Assembly: GCF_021431965.1 (NCBI RefSeq)
Contig: NZ_CP090370.1
Coordinates: forward strand, 868,001-932,000
Source: Erythrobacter sp. SDW2
Lineage (GTDB): Bacteria > Pseudomonadota > Alphaproteobacteria > Sphingomonadales > Sphingomonadaceae
Direction: 5' to 3'
Length of the DNA stretch: 64,000 nucleotides
Shown here: piece after piece, positions 56,108 to 64,000 of the stretch
Layout of the letters: every line of letters begins with the position of its first letter
How positions within the stretch are numbered: position 1 is the first letter of the stretch
The notes under the pieces: model-generated
Databases searched by the model: none
Seen by the model: only the letters and a program-made list of their open reading frames with translations
What the model was told of the DNA's origin: nothing
Program-made: the position numbers and the translations under genes

Positions 56108-56806
56108 ATGGCAACCGTAACCAAGAAGGCGAAGCTGCTGGCCGAAAAGCTGGATGGCGAAAAGCTCTACACCGTCGACGAAGCGCTCAGCACGCTGCGC
56201 GAATATGCGTCGAAGAAGTTCGACGAAACCGTCGAAGTGGCGATGAACCTGGGCGTCGACCCGCGTCACGCCGACCAGATGGTCCGCGGCATGGTGTCGC
56301 TCCCGGCCGGTACCGGCAAGGACGTCCGCGTCGCCGTGTTCGCCCGTGGCGACAATGCCGACAAGGCGCTGGCCGCCGGAGCCGACAAGGTCGGGGCCGA
56401 AGACCTGATGGAAGACATGCAGGCCGGCAATCTCGATTACGACCGCGTCATCGCCACGCCGGACATGATGGGCGTCGTCGGCCGTCTCGGCAAGGTGCTG
56501 GGTCCGAAGGGCCTGATGCCGAACCCCAAGCTCGGCACGGTGACCCCGAACGTCGAGCAGGCAGTCAAGGATGCCAAGGCCGGCCAGGTCGAATTCCGCG
56601 TCGAGAAGCAGGGCATCATCCACAGCGGCATCGGCAAGCTGTCGTTCAAGGACGAAGATCTGAAGAAGAACTTCGCCGCCCTGACCGACGCTGTCGTCAA
56701 GGCCAAGCCCTCGGGCTCGAAGGGCAAGTACGTCCGCAAGGTCACCCTGACCTCGTCGATGGGTCCGGGCCTGAAGGTGGACCTGGCTGAGGTGGAAGGC
56801 GCTTAA
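56108..56806 (+). CDS. rplA: 50S ribosomal protein L1
   Basis: 232-aa protein of the L1 stalk and probable autoregulator of this operon. Signature segments: [35 protein letters not shown] and [16 protein letters not shown] terminator follows at once; rplJ, rplL and rpoBC, often downstream, are absent here. Confidence 0.98.
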   Translation: MATVTKKAKLLAEKLDGEKLYTVDEALSTLREYASKKFDETVEVAMNLGVDPRHADQMVRGMVSLPAGTGKDVRVAVFARGDNADKALAAGADKVGAEDLMEDMQAGNLDYDRVIATPDMMGVVGRLGKVLGPKGLMPNPKLGTVTPNVEQAVKDAKAGQVEFRVEKQGIIHSGIGKLSFKDEDLKKNFAALTDAVVKAKPSGSKGKYVRKVTLTSSMGPGLKVDLAEVEGA

Positions 56807-56833
56807 GCCTTCACTTCCTAGTGAAACAGGTAC

Positions 56834-56865
56834 GGGGCCGGGGGTGCGAACCTCCGGCCCTTTTG
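56834..56865 (+). terminator. Rho-independent terminator after rplA
   Basis: Stem gggccgg (56835-56841) / ccggccc (56854-56860) followed by TTTTGTT. It begins about 28 bases after the rplA stop. Confidence 0.85.
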
Positions 56866-56869
56866 TTGG

Positions 56870-57784
56870 TCAGCTGCGCAGAAGTTTCCGCGCGCGCGCC
56901 AGCGTGCCGCTCTTCTCGGCGAATGCCTTCGCCGCTGCGACCGAACCGTCGAATGCCGCCAGCGAGCCGAGCAGAAGGCGGTTGAACGCATCACCCTTGA
57001 GCAGCAGGAAGCTGGCACATTCGACATGGTCGGTGCCGAACATCGCCTTGTGCGCGCCTTCGCCCTCGGTGAAGTCGAACCAGCGGACGCATTGTTCGGC
57101 GAACAGGCGTTCGAGCGCTTCCATTTGCAGCACAGTGCCTGGCGATAGCCGGGCCCAATCGGGGTGGTAGCCGAGATGGGCATAGACCAGCGTTTCGCCT
57201 TCGACCGGCAGCGCAAGATAGGCGATCGCGTGCCCCCGTGCCTTGAGCAGGAAGCAGCGCATGCGGCCTTGTTCGGCCCGCTCGAGCATGGTGTGGTGGC
57301 TGGCGGGATCGTCTGGCAGGCCCGCGTCGAGCAGCCGCGCTTGATAGGTCAACGCCGAGAGCGGCAGCGCTTGTTCGAGGAAAGCCTCGACTTCGGCCGG
57401 GGTCCGGTGTTCGGTTACGCCCAACGTGCCGCCGATCTCGTCCGCCAGCCTGCGCTGTTTGCGCCGCAGGGTTGAACGGGTCTTGCCGGAGAAGCGGCCG
57501 AGGTATTCGTCATAACCGCCCGCCATGTCGATGTAATAGCGGCGATAGTCCTGCCGTCCCCCGATGACATGATCCGGGAAGCGCCGGGCAATCTCGTCCA
57601 CCATGGACAGCGGCGCTGACAGCACCCGAAGCCCGTCGGACTGTTCCTCTCCGATCGGCGGCGATCTCATCCTGGCGTGCAGGACATCTTCGAGGCTGAA
57701 CACCAGTGGCACCAACCGGCGCGGGACCGACAGCAGTCGGCGCGAGCCGAGCGTGAAGTGGATCGGGGTCGGCAACGCTGTCAC
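56870..57784 (-). CDS. GNAT-family acetyltransferase of the BcsL/CelD type
   Basis: 304-aa protein with a C-terminal GNAT (acetyltransferase_6-like) domain: YLGRFSGKTRSTLRRKQRRL, FLLKARGHAIAYLALPVEGETLVYAHLGYHPDWARLSPGTVLQMEALERLF and FDFTEGEGAHKAMFG. Such proteins accompany exopolysaccharide genes. The start is uncertain: GTG at 57784 is used because sequence further upstream in frame looks non-coding and would overlap the deacetylase. It is 79 bases downstream of the deacetylase on the same strand. Confidence 0.8.
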   Translation of the reverse strand: MTALPTPIHFTLGSRRLLSVPRRLVPLVFSLEDVLHARMRSPPIGEEQSDGLRVLSAPLSMVDEIARRFPDHVIGGRQDYRRYYIDMAGGYDEYLGRFSGKTRSTLRRKQRRLADEIGGTLGVTEHRTPAEVEAFLEQALPLSALTYQARLLDAGLPDDPASHHTMLERAEQGRMRCFLLKARGHAIAYLALPVEGETLVYAHLGYHPDWARLSPGTVLQMEALERLFAEQCVRWFDFTEGEGAHKAMFGTDHVECASFLLLKGDAFNRLLLGSLAAFDGSVAAAKAFAEKSGTLARARKLLRS

Positions 57785-57863
57785 AGGTCTGCGGCGCGCC
57801 TTGGAGTGTATCGGGGAACTGCCACTCGCATGCTTGCACGCCCATCGGCGGCGGTTGCGGCCG

Positions 57864-58907
57864 TCATAGCAGCATGCCCATGGTGGCGGTTGCGACCTGC
57901 TTGGTCCGCAGGGGAATGTTGCTGGCATAGAGCACGTTGGAAACCGCCTGTTCGATCAACCGCGTGCTGCCGGTAACCGGATCGAACTCGGCCACCGGGG
58001 CATCTGCTGTTCCCGCTTCGGCCGGGGGGCGCTCGGTATAGGTTGCCGCTGTGCAGCCGGGCATCGCCGCGAGCTGCTCGCAGAACTTCTCGAACCGACT
58101 GGCGACCATCCGGTTGCGGCGCGTGCGGTCGCGGCTGACCAGTTCGAAGCTATGCGAGACCAGTGTTACCGAGGCGATATCGTGATCCAGCGCGTTCCTG
58201 ACGATCGCTAGCAGTTCGGGCAGGGCGAGCGCGGTGATCTGCCCGTGCCGCAACCCGCCACCGAAATCCTCGATACTGGCGATCGGCACTTCGATGACGC
58301 CATGATGCGCGATGGGCTGGCGGACATCCGCCCCCAACGAAATCGTGCAGTCGCCCTTGCCCGCGAGCGCGGGGGAATGGCTGGTATCGTAAGCAATGCC
58401 AATCTCCGCCAGAGCGCGCAGGGTGTCGTCATTGGCGCCGTAATTGCCTGCCCGGAACGCGATCGGAGCGGGCGCCCCTGCCGCGCACAGTGTCTCGTAG
58501 GCCCAGTCGAGGATGCGGCACTGCGTCTCGAACGGGAAGTCGCCGATGTTGCGGCCTGTCGCGCCGTCCGCGATGCGATGGTGCAGCGCGCTGTTGGCTA
58601 CGCGTGCCAGCCATTCGGTGTGGCAATGCAACTGCACGTCGTGACCCCGGGCAAGGATCGGTCCGACCACATCCTCGATGGCGGCGACACCCCAGAGCAG
58701 GGCCGGCATGGGATCGACGAAGAAGACCCCTTTCAGACCGCACCGGTCCATTACCTCCATCTGGTGGATGATGCCGACCGGGCCGGACGGCGTATCGCAC
58801 AGGATCGAGCGGCGGTAGTTCTCCGCCCGCGTGCCCGGACCACGCGCACCGGGCAGGCTCGAGGCATATTCGGTATCGATCGTCAGATAGACAGTCGTCA
58901 TCGCCAT
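57864..58907 (-). CDS. Polysaccharide deacetylase-family protein
   Basis: 347-aa protein with NodB-like features: an early TIDTEY (Asp11 as candidate catalytic base) and a metal His pair in HDVQLHCHTEW, then FRAGNYGANDDTLRALAEIGIAYDTS, typical of deacetylases. No signal peptide is visible. ATG 58907 was chosen; ATG 58901 is also possible. The next gene encodes a GNAT enzyme, suggesting a small surface-polysaccharide modification unit. Confidence 0.82.
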   Translation of the reverse strand: MAMTTVYLTIDTEYASSLPGARGPGTRAENYRRSILCDTPSGPVGIIHQMEVMDRCGLKGVFFVDPMPALLWGVAAIEDVVGPILARGHDVQLHCHTEWLARVANSALHHRIADGATGRNIGDFPFETQCRILDWAYETLCAAGAPAPIAFRAGNYGANDDTLRALAEIGIAYDTSHSPALAGKGDCTISLGADVRQPIAHHGVIEVPIASIEDFGGGLRHGQITALALPELLAIVRNALDHDIASVTLVSHSFELVSRDRTRRNRMVASRFEKFCEQLAAMPGCTAATYTERPPAEAGTADAPVAEFDPVTGSTRLIEQAVSNVLYASNIPLRTKQVATATMGMLL

Positions 58908-59049
58908 GTCGGGCCGTCCAGGCCTTACCCCTTCGGTCACGCTCGGCTCTTCCGAGCCACCGCCACAAGATGTAACATGGAGGGGTTAAGGTGAGGTAAG
59001 CCCGGCGTCGGGCTGTCTCATGGCGAGGCAAAACGGTGCGGAAAAGGCC

Positions 59050-59817
59050 CTAGATCCCCCCGGCGATGCAGGGGTTTCCGCGGTCCTCCAGTGCCCGGGT
59101 CAGGTCTCGCGCGCAGTCGGCCAGCGCTTCGGCATCGGTCGAGCGGATGACGAAGTTGGCCCCAACCTTCCCCTCGCGGAAGAAGGGGTAGCTGCCGATC
59201 TGGCAACCCTCGTGATCCTGCTCGGCCTTGCGCAGGATATCCGCGACCTCGCTTTCGGCGGTCCAGCAGCCGATGGTTTCGCTCTTGAGCGGCATTCCGC
59301 CTTCGAGCGTGCCGGTCAACGCGTCCAGCATCCCGGCGGTGATGTGGGGGACTCCGGCCATCAGGAAGATATTGCCGATCCTGATCCCCGGCGCACCCGA
59401 CATGCGGTTGGGAATCAACTCCGCCCCGGCAGGCGCGCGGGCCATGCGCAGGCGGGCTTCGGTCAGTTCGAGACCGCGGCTGGTGTAATAGCGTTCGAGG
59501 ATCGCCCGCGCATCGGGATGCACTTCCACGCCGAGGCCCAAAGCCTCGGCCACCGCATCGACGGTGATGTCGTCATGGGTCGGGCCAATCCCGCCGGTGG
59601 TGAAGAGGTAATCGTTCTCCGCCCTGAGCGCATTCACCGCCGCGACGATCTTTTCCATCACATCGGGCACGACCCGCACTTCGGCGAGGCGAATGCCTTG
59701 CACCTGCAACCAGCTCGCGACCTGGGCGATGTTCTTGTCATGGGTGCGGCCCGACAGGATCTCGTCGCCGATGACGACAAGCCCTGCGGTATAGATGCGT
59801 TCGGGATTCGTGCTCAT
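59050..59817 (-). CDS. CinA/MoaB-like molybdopterin-binding domain protein
   Basis: 255-aa protein of the competence/damage-inducible CinA N-terminal type (MoCF-binding fold), without the nicotinamide-nucleotide amidase domain. Motifs: VVIGDEILSGRTHDKN, FTTGGIGPTHDDIT and the GAPGIRIGNIFLMAGVP segment. The role is uncertain; related domains act as ADP-ribose pyrophosphatases. It lies downstream of the monooxygenase gene with a 32-bp gap, on the same strand. Confidence 0.9.
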   Translation of the reverse strand: MSTNPERIYTAGLVVIGDEILSGRTHDKNIAQVASWLQVQGIRLAEVRVVPDVMEKIVAAVNALRAENDYLFTTGGIGPTHDDITVDAVAEALGLGVEVHPDARAILERYYTSRGLELTEARLRMARAPAGAELIPNRMSGAPGIRIGNIFLMAGVPHITAGMLDALTGTLEGGMPLKSETIGCWTAESEVADILRKAEQDHEGCQIGSYPFFREGKVGANFVIRSTDAEALADCARDLTRALEDRGNPCIAGGI

Positions 59818-59849
59818 GCCGCTTGCCTAAGCGAAGTGGAGCGGCAGCG

Positions 59850-61358
59850 CTACTCCGCCGCTTCGAGCATCTCCTCTTCGCTGCGCCCGTTGGCTCCGGC
59901 GCGGCGGAAGGCGAGTACGCCGTCGTCGACCGGGTCCTCCACCATCCGTTTGCGGTCGAGCACATATTCCTGGTTGAGCCGCCAGGGGTAGGCCACCGAG
60001 TTGCGCGGCATGATGTGTTTGCCGCGCTGGATATAGCCGCTCGAGAAATCGAAGATGTCGTCTTCCTCGATCGCCGCTTCGGCTTCCGGTGTCAGCACCG
60101 GTTCGGCGATCTGCGTGCCGGTCTGCTTCATCCGGTTCAGCACGCGGCAGACATAGTCGGAATTGATGTCCGCCCGCAGCGTCCAGCTGGCGTTGAGATA
60201 GCCGAAAACCACCGCCAGATTGGGCAGGTTCGAGAACATGCAGCCCTTGTAATAGAACCGCTTGGCCCAATCGACCTGCTCGCCCTCGACCGAGACCGCG
60301 ATCTTGCCCGCCACTGCCAGCTTCAGCCCGGTGGCGGTGACGATGATATCGGCTTCCAGCAGCTCGCCATTGTCGAGCTCGATGCCGCTCTCGACGAAGC
60401 GGGCAATCTTGCCCGTCTTCACGCTGGCCTTGCCCGCCTTCATCGCTTCGAACAGGTCGCTGTCCGGCACCAGGCACAGGCGCTGGTCCCACGGGTCGTA
60501 GGGCGGGGTGAAGGCAGCGCGGTCGAAGTCCTTGCCCAGCGCCTTCTCGATCCGCTTGTGGAGGTTGGCCTTGACCTTCTCCGGCTTGTTGCGGGCCATC
60601 TTGAAGGCGACGTCCTGCAGCTTGATGTTCTTCCAGCGGGTGATCCTGTAGGCCAGTTTCTCGGGCAGGATCTTGCGCAGGAAGTTGGCCAAGCCATCCT
60701 TGGCCGGGCGGCTGAACATCCAGGTCGGGGTGCGCTGGAGCATGGTCACATGCGCCGCCTTGTCCGCCATCGAGGGGACGATGGTGACGGCAGTCGCGCC
60801 CGAGCCGATCACCACCACCTTCTTGCCGGCATAGTCGAGTTCTTCCGGCCAGAACTGCGGATGGATCACCTGCCCCTTGAACGCGCCGGTCTGGAAACCC
60901 GCGTCATAGGGCTCGTCGTAATCGTAATAGCCCGAGCCGAGGTAGAGGAAGTTCGCGGTCAGCCGCTTCTTCTCGCCATCCTTGAGCTGGACGGTGACAG
61001 TCCAGCGGGCGGTCGAGCGGTCGAAATCGGCGCTGAGGACACGGTGGCCGGTGCGGATGTGCTGGCGGATGCCGCGCTCGTCGACGATGCGGTTGAGATA
61101 GGCGAGGATGGCGGGCGCATCGGCGATCGACTTCTCGTGCTTCCACGGCTCGAACACGAAGCCCAAAGTGTGCATGTCGCTGTCCGAACGGATGCCGGGA
61201 TAGCGGAACAGGTCCCAGGTGCCGCCGAGGTTGTCGCGCATCTCGACGATGGCATAGCTGTGATCGGGGCAGTGCATTTCCATATGCGCGGCCATACCGA
61301 TCCCGGAAATGCCGGCACCGACGATCAGTACGTCGAAATCGGTCTGCACATCACTCAT
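59850..61358 (-). CDS. Flavin-containing Baeyer-Villiger-type monooxygenase
   Basis: 502-aa FAD/NADPH enzyme. The FAD-binding GAGISGIG lies near the N-terminus (residues 14-21). The Baeyer-Villiger fingerprint FxGxxxHxxxWP is exact (FKGQVIHPQFWP), followed by the NADPH Rossmann motif VVVIGSGATA. Such enzymes oxidise ketones or heteroatoms; the substrate is unknown. Divergent from a TonB-dependent receptor across 112 bp. Confidence 0.93.
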   Translation of the reverse strand: MSDVQTDFDVLIVGAGISGIGMAAHMEMHCPDHSYAIVEMRDNLGGTWDLFRYPGIRSDSDMHTLGFVFEPWKHEKSIADAPAILAYLNRIVDERGIRQHIRTGHRVLSADFDRSTARWTVTVQLKDGEKKRLTANFLYLGSGYYDYDEPYDAGFQTGAFKGQVIHPQFWPEELDYAGKKVVVIGSGATAVTIVPSMADKAAHVTMLQRTPTWMFSRPAKDGLANFLRKILPEKLAYRITRWKNIKLQDVAFKMARNKPEKVKANLHKRIEKALGKDFDRAAFTPPYDPWDQRLCLVPDSDLFEAMKAGKASVKTGKIARFVESGIELDNGELLEADIIVTATGLKLAVAGKIAVSVEGEQVDWAKRFYYKGCMFSNLPNLAVVFGYLNASWTLRADINSDYVCRVLNRMKQTGTQIAEPVLTPEAEAAIEEDDIFDFSSGYIQRGKHIMPRNSVAYPWRLNQEYVLDRKRMVEDPVDDGVLAFRRAGANGRSEEEMLEAAE

Positions 61359-61470
61359 GAATTAAGTCCTCTCCTGCAACGGATTCCCGTTAAGCACATC
61401 TGGGGGCGGTTTGCGAGTCTTGCGAGAGGGATGCTGACGGCGCAGCTTTGTGTCGCTAAGGGCTGCGCGC

Positions 61471-63477
61471 ATGACTTGCCTTCGACCGCTGCCGCTGATC
61501 GCCCTGACGCTTGCCACACCCGCTCTTGCCCAGGCGAGTGGCGAGGGCGAACAGATCGTGGTGGTGGGCGAGGGCCTGCCCGACACACCTGCGGAACCGG
61601 CCTATTCGGTGCGCGAGATCGACCGCGAGGCGATCGTCACTGTGCCTTCGGGCCGGATCGAGGAAGCGCTGGGCGCAGTTGCGGGGTTCCAGCAGTTCCG
61701 CCGCTCCGACAGCCGCTCGTCCAACCCTAGCGCGCAGGGTGTGACGCTGCGGGCGCTCGGCGGCAATGCTTCGAGCCGGGCGCTGGTAACGCTCGACGGC
61801 GTACCGATGGGCGATCCCTTCTTCGGCTACATCCCCTTCGCCGCACTGGTGCCTGAACAGGTCGGCAGCATCCGCGTCACCCGTGGCGGTGGCTCGGGAC
61901 CGTTCGGTGCGGGTGCGCTGGCAGGGACGATTGCTCTGACGAGTGCGGATATCGACACGCTCGGTGCTGTCACGGCGTCGGCACTGGTCAATGACCGGGG
62001 TGAGACCGAAGCGAGCGCGGGCGTCGCCGCCCGGCTGGGGCGGGGGTACGTCACCGCCAGCGGCCGCTGGGATCGCGGCGACGGTTTCCGGACCACGCCG
62101 GCGGATCAGCGGGTCGCCGCCAGCGTGCCTGCGGCGTTCGACAGCATTGCAGGGCAAGTGCGCGCGGTTGCGCCGCTCAACGAGACACTTGAACTGCAGG
62201 CGCGCCTTCTGGCTTTCGATGACCGCCGAACCTTGCGCTTCGACGGGGCCGACAGCAGCGCCAGCGGGCAGGATGCCAGCCTCCGTATTATCAGCCGCGG
62301 GTCTTGGCAGGTCGACGCGCTGGCCTATGTCCAGGCGCGCAATTTCACCAATGTGGTGGTCAGCGCGACCCGCTTCGTCCCCGTGCTCGACCAGAGCAAT
62401 ACGCCTGCCACCGGGATCGGCGGCAAGCTCGAACTGCGGCCCCCCGTCGGCGAGGACCATGTCCTGCGCCTGGGCATCGATTACCGCCGGTCCGATGGCG
62501 AGATGCAGGAACAGGCGATCAGCGCCTTCACCGGGCAAGTGACAGCCCGTCGCCGCGCGGGCGGGGCAACCAGCGATCTCGGAATTTTCCTCGAGGACGA
62601 CTGGACCTTGGGGCGGCTGGTTCTGACCGGCGGGGTCCGCGCCGACCGCACAGCGATCACCGACGGGTTCTTCCTGGAGACCACCCCGGCGGGCACACCG
62701 ACCATCGACAACCGCTTTGCCGACCAGACCGACTGGACCGTGACCTGGCGGGCCGGGGCGCTCTATCGGGCCAGCGATACGCTGTCGCTCAGGGCGGCCG
62801 GCTACAGCGGGCTGCGGCTACCCACGTTGAATGAATTGTACCGCCCGTTCGTGGTGTTTCCGGTGACCACACAGGCGAATGCCGGGCTGCGGGTGGAACG
62901 ACTGGAGGGCTTCGAGGCCGGGATTGACTGGAGACCGGCAGAGGGCGTCGCATTCTCGCTCACCGCCTTCGATAACCGGGTCAAGGACGCCATCGCCAAT
63001 GTCACCCTGACCCCGACGCTGCGCCAGCGGCAGAACCTGCCCGCGATCGAGGCGCAGGGGCTGGAACTGGGCGCGCGGATCACGCGCGGCCAGTTCAGTT
63101 TCGACGGCACGCTCGCCTATACCGCGGCCGAAGTGCAGGGTTCCGGCGCCTCGCTGGCGCTCGACGGCAACCGTCCCGCGCAAACCCCGCGCTGGGCCGC
63201 TGCGGCGACGGTGGGATGGAAACCCTTCGACGGCGGCCTGTTCGCGCTGACCCTGCGGCATGTCGGCGCGCAGTTCGAGGATGACCTTGAAACCGACGTA
63301 CTGCCTGCCGCGACTACCGTCGGCGCCTATGCGCAGGTCCCGCTGACGGGCAAGCTGGTGCTGGTGCTGCGGGCCGAAAACCTGACCGATGAGACCATTG
63401 TTACCCGCAACGCCGGAGGCAGTGTCGATCTCGGCGCTCCGAGAACGATTTGGGGCGGGTTGAGATTCGGGTTCTAG
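61471..63477 (+). CDS. TonB-dependent outer-membrane receptor
   Basis: 668-aa receptor. Signal peptide (ends TPALAQ), a TonB-box-like EQIVVVGEG stretch, a plug domain (about 50-165; VTLDGVPMGDPF and RGGGSGPFGAGALAG), and a 22-strand-type barrel that ends in a terminal Phe (GGLRFGF). The ligand is unknown; no cobalamin or iron-responsive element is recognisable in the short upstream gap. The ATG at 61471 opens the signal peptide. Confidence 0.92.
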   Translation: MTCLRPLPLIALTLATPALAQASGEGEQIVVVGEGLPDTPAEPAYSVREIDREAIVTVPSGRIEEALGAVAGFQQFRRSDSRSSNPSAQGVTLRALGGNASSRALVTLDGVPMGDPFFGYIPFAALVPEQVGSIRVTRGGGSGPFGAGALAGTIALTSADIDTLGAVTASALVNDRGETEASAGVAARLGRGYVTASGRWDRGDGFRTTPADQRVAASVPAAFDSIAGQVRAVAPLNETLELQARLLAFDDRRTLRFDGADSSASGQDASLRIISRGSWQVDALAYVQARNFTNVVVSATRFVPVLDQSNTPATGIGGKLELRPPVGEDHVLRLGIDYRRSDGEMQEQAISAFTGQVTARRRAGGATSDLGIFLEDDWTLGRLVLTGGVRADRTAITDGFFLETTPAGTPTIDNRFADQTDWTVTWRAGALYRASDTLSLRAAGYSGLRLPTLNELYRPFVVFPVTTQANAGLRVERLEGFEAGIDWRPAEGVAFSLTAFDNRVKDAIANVTLTPTLRQRQNLPAIEAQGLELGARITRGQFSFDGTLAYTAAEVQGSGASLALDGNRPAQTPRWAAAATVGWKPFDGGLFALTLRHVGAQFEDDLETDVLPAATTVGAYAQVPLTGKLVLVLRAENLTDETIVTRNAGGSVDLGAPRTIWGGLRFGF

Positions 63478-63487
63478 AAGGTGGGCG

Positions 63488-63589
63488 GCCTCAAGCAGCG
63501 GACCGGTAGGCAATCGAGAACGCCTCAAGCAGCGGACCGGTAGGCAATCGAGGCCGCCTCAAGCAGCGGAGCGGTAGGCAATCGAAAAC
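63488..63589. repeat. Three tandem copies of a 34-bp repeat beside tRNA-Gly
   Basis: Units at 63488-63521, 63522-63555 and 63556-63589, each starting gcctcaagcagcgga and containing cggtaggcaatcga, with only a few differences at the ends. No unique spacers separate them, so it is not a CRISPR array. On the minus strand the units contain TTCGATTGCC...CCGCTCC-like text resembling the T arm and acceptor end of the adjacent tRNA-Gly. Confidence 0.93.
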
Positions 63590-63591
63590 AC

Positions 63592-63665
63592 TGGAGCGGG
63601 TGAAGGGAATCGAACCCTCGTCGTCAGCTTGGGAAGCTGCTGCTCTACCATTGAGCTACACCCGC
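63592..63665 (-). tRNA. tRNA-Gly (anticodon CCC)
   Basis: 74 nt including encoded CCA (63594-63592). The acceptor GCGGGTG pairs with CACCCGC. Anticodon loop TTCCCAA on a stem with one terminal mismatch; T arm GGGTTCGATTCCC. Its 3' end is three bases from the 34-bp tandem repeat. Confidence 0.97.
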
Positions 63666-63824
63666 ATCTTCGGCGCATCGTCGGCGCGGCAGGGCGCTTG
63701 CCCGATGGCGGGCGCGGGGTCAATATCGGAGTGGGGGGTGGGACGCGAGGACGGCTGTTTTCAGTCACCGCCTTGTGGCATAGGCTTGCCGACAGTCCCC
63801 GCTTTCCCACCAACGGAGCCACCG

Positions 63825-64000
63825 ATGAAACTGTTCACCGCGCATCCTCAATCGGTCGGCGAGACCTATTTCGAGCATATGCGGGTGGCCAGCAGCTTCG
63901 GCTGGCCGATGCTGGCAGCAGGGATTGCCTGCCTGCTGCACGGGATTTTCCCCTTCCTGTTCCAGCACACCGGCAGCACCGTGGTCCGCAGGCTTCACGC
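63825..64000 (+). CDS. DUF6356 family protein (3' partial)
   Basis: The first 58 codons are in the window: MKLFTAHPQSVGETYFEHM, a hydrophobic segment (GWPMLAAGIACLLHGIFPFLF), then HTGSTVVRRLH. The pattern fits the small membrane-associated DUF6356 family of sphingomonads; function unknown. GGAG lies about 6 bases before the ATG. The gene runs off the window. Confidence 0.8.
   Translation, partial: MKLFTAHPQSVGETYFEHMRVASSFGWPMLAAGIACLLHGIFPFLFQHTGSTVVRRLH

Noticed and set aside
61359-61470. Cobalamin riboswitch upstream of the TonB-dependent receptor
   Set aside because: The gap is 112 bp and lacks a B12-box-like element.
63488-63589. CRISPR array
   Set aside because: Units are directly adjacent with no unique spacers, and there are no cas genes.
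63559-63822. 87-codon minus-strand frame over tRNA-Gly
   Set aside because: Its middle is simply the translated tRNA gene (SSMVEQQLPKL-type text), a known annotation artefact. Similar frames over tRNA-Lys (ending near 16737-17795) and tRNA-Trp (49585-50037) were dropped too.

Overview
The window is about 64 kb of GC-rich chromosomal DNA, densely coding on both strands. The gene content points to an alphaproteobacterium of the Sphingomonadales, most likely the Erythrobacteraceae. The evidence is mitochondrion-lineage genes (an NDUFA12 homologue and an SDHAF4/DUF1674 homologue), HWE-family kinase signalling, EcfG-type promoter motifs, Oar-like and other TonB-dependent receptors, and a fatty acyl-AMP ligase. 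The assignment to family is inference. I see no rRNA, insertion sequence, prophage or CRISPR array. Three tRNAs are present: Lys-TTT, Trp-CCA and Gly-CCC. No stretch longer than about 300 bases lacks a gene.

Layout, left to right. 1-4.8 kb: end of PBP1A, then DegP/HtrA protease and hflKC on the minus strand. 4.9-9.2 kb: the Fe-S carrier apbC, an orphan molybdo-hydroxylase large subunit, and ferrochelatase. 9.3-12.1 kb: a cytochrome P450, a 51-aa SDHAF4 homologue and rsmB. 12.2-13.8 kb: an HWE kinase and a single-domain response regulator that converge, each behind a perfect EcfG-type (general stress sigma factor) promoter. 13.8-16.8 kb: msrA, an exported methyltransferase-like protein, N-carbamoylputrescine amidase, folK and tRNA-Lys. 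16.9-24.8 kb: a chemotaxis operon cheA-W-Y-B-R, then a GGDEF-EAL protein and a chemoreceptor. 24.9-29.6 kb: a complete molybdo-hydroxylase cassette (2Fe-2S subunit, molybdopterin subunit, lipid-anchored cytochrome c, XdhC, MocA) behind a 43-nt near-perfect palindrome. 29.7-33.0 kb: an exported TolB-propeller/amidohydrolase fusion.

33.0-34.7 kb holds the locus I find most novel. A PilZ domain fused to a Cro/C1-type helix-turn-helix lies next to a degenerate GGDEF protein (GGSCF) that keeps its inhibitory RxxD site. They are separated by an AT-rich segment with nested inverted repeats, so this may be a self-contained c-di-GMP-sensing switch. 34.8-38 kb: a queuosine-precursor transporter, a CNT nucleoside transporter and a 2OG-Fe(II) oxygenase. 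38-42.4 kb: an Oar-like TonB-dependent receptor and a TonB protein. 42.4-46.6 kb: a telA-xpaC-PHA-granule operon and a fatty acyl-AMP ligase. 46.7-49.4 kb: recX, DUF192, NDUFA12, DUF2155 and aat, the last two overlapping antisense. 49.5-56.8 kb: tRNA-Trp, a 49-aa small protein, an alanine symporter, secE-nusG, then a second chemoreceptor and a Cys-rich membrane protein inserted before rplK-rplA. 56.9-63.5 kb: a GNAT/polysaccharide deacetylase pair, a CinA-like protein, a Baeyer-Villiger monooxygenase and a second TonB receptor. 63.5-64 kb: a 3 x 34 bp tandem repeat next to tRNA-Gly, and the start of a DUF6356 gene.

Two signalling themes recur. One is c-di-GMP: GGDEF-EAL, PilZ-HTH and the I-site-only GGDEF protein. 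The other is general stress control: the two EcfG-type promoters plus one near match. Chemotaxis genes are present, but no flagellar genes are in the window.
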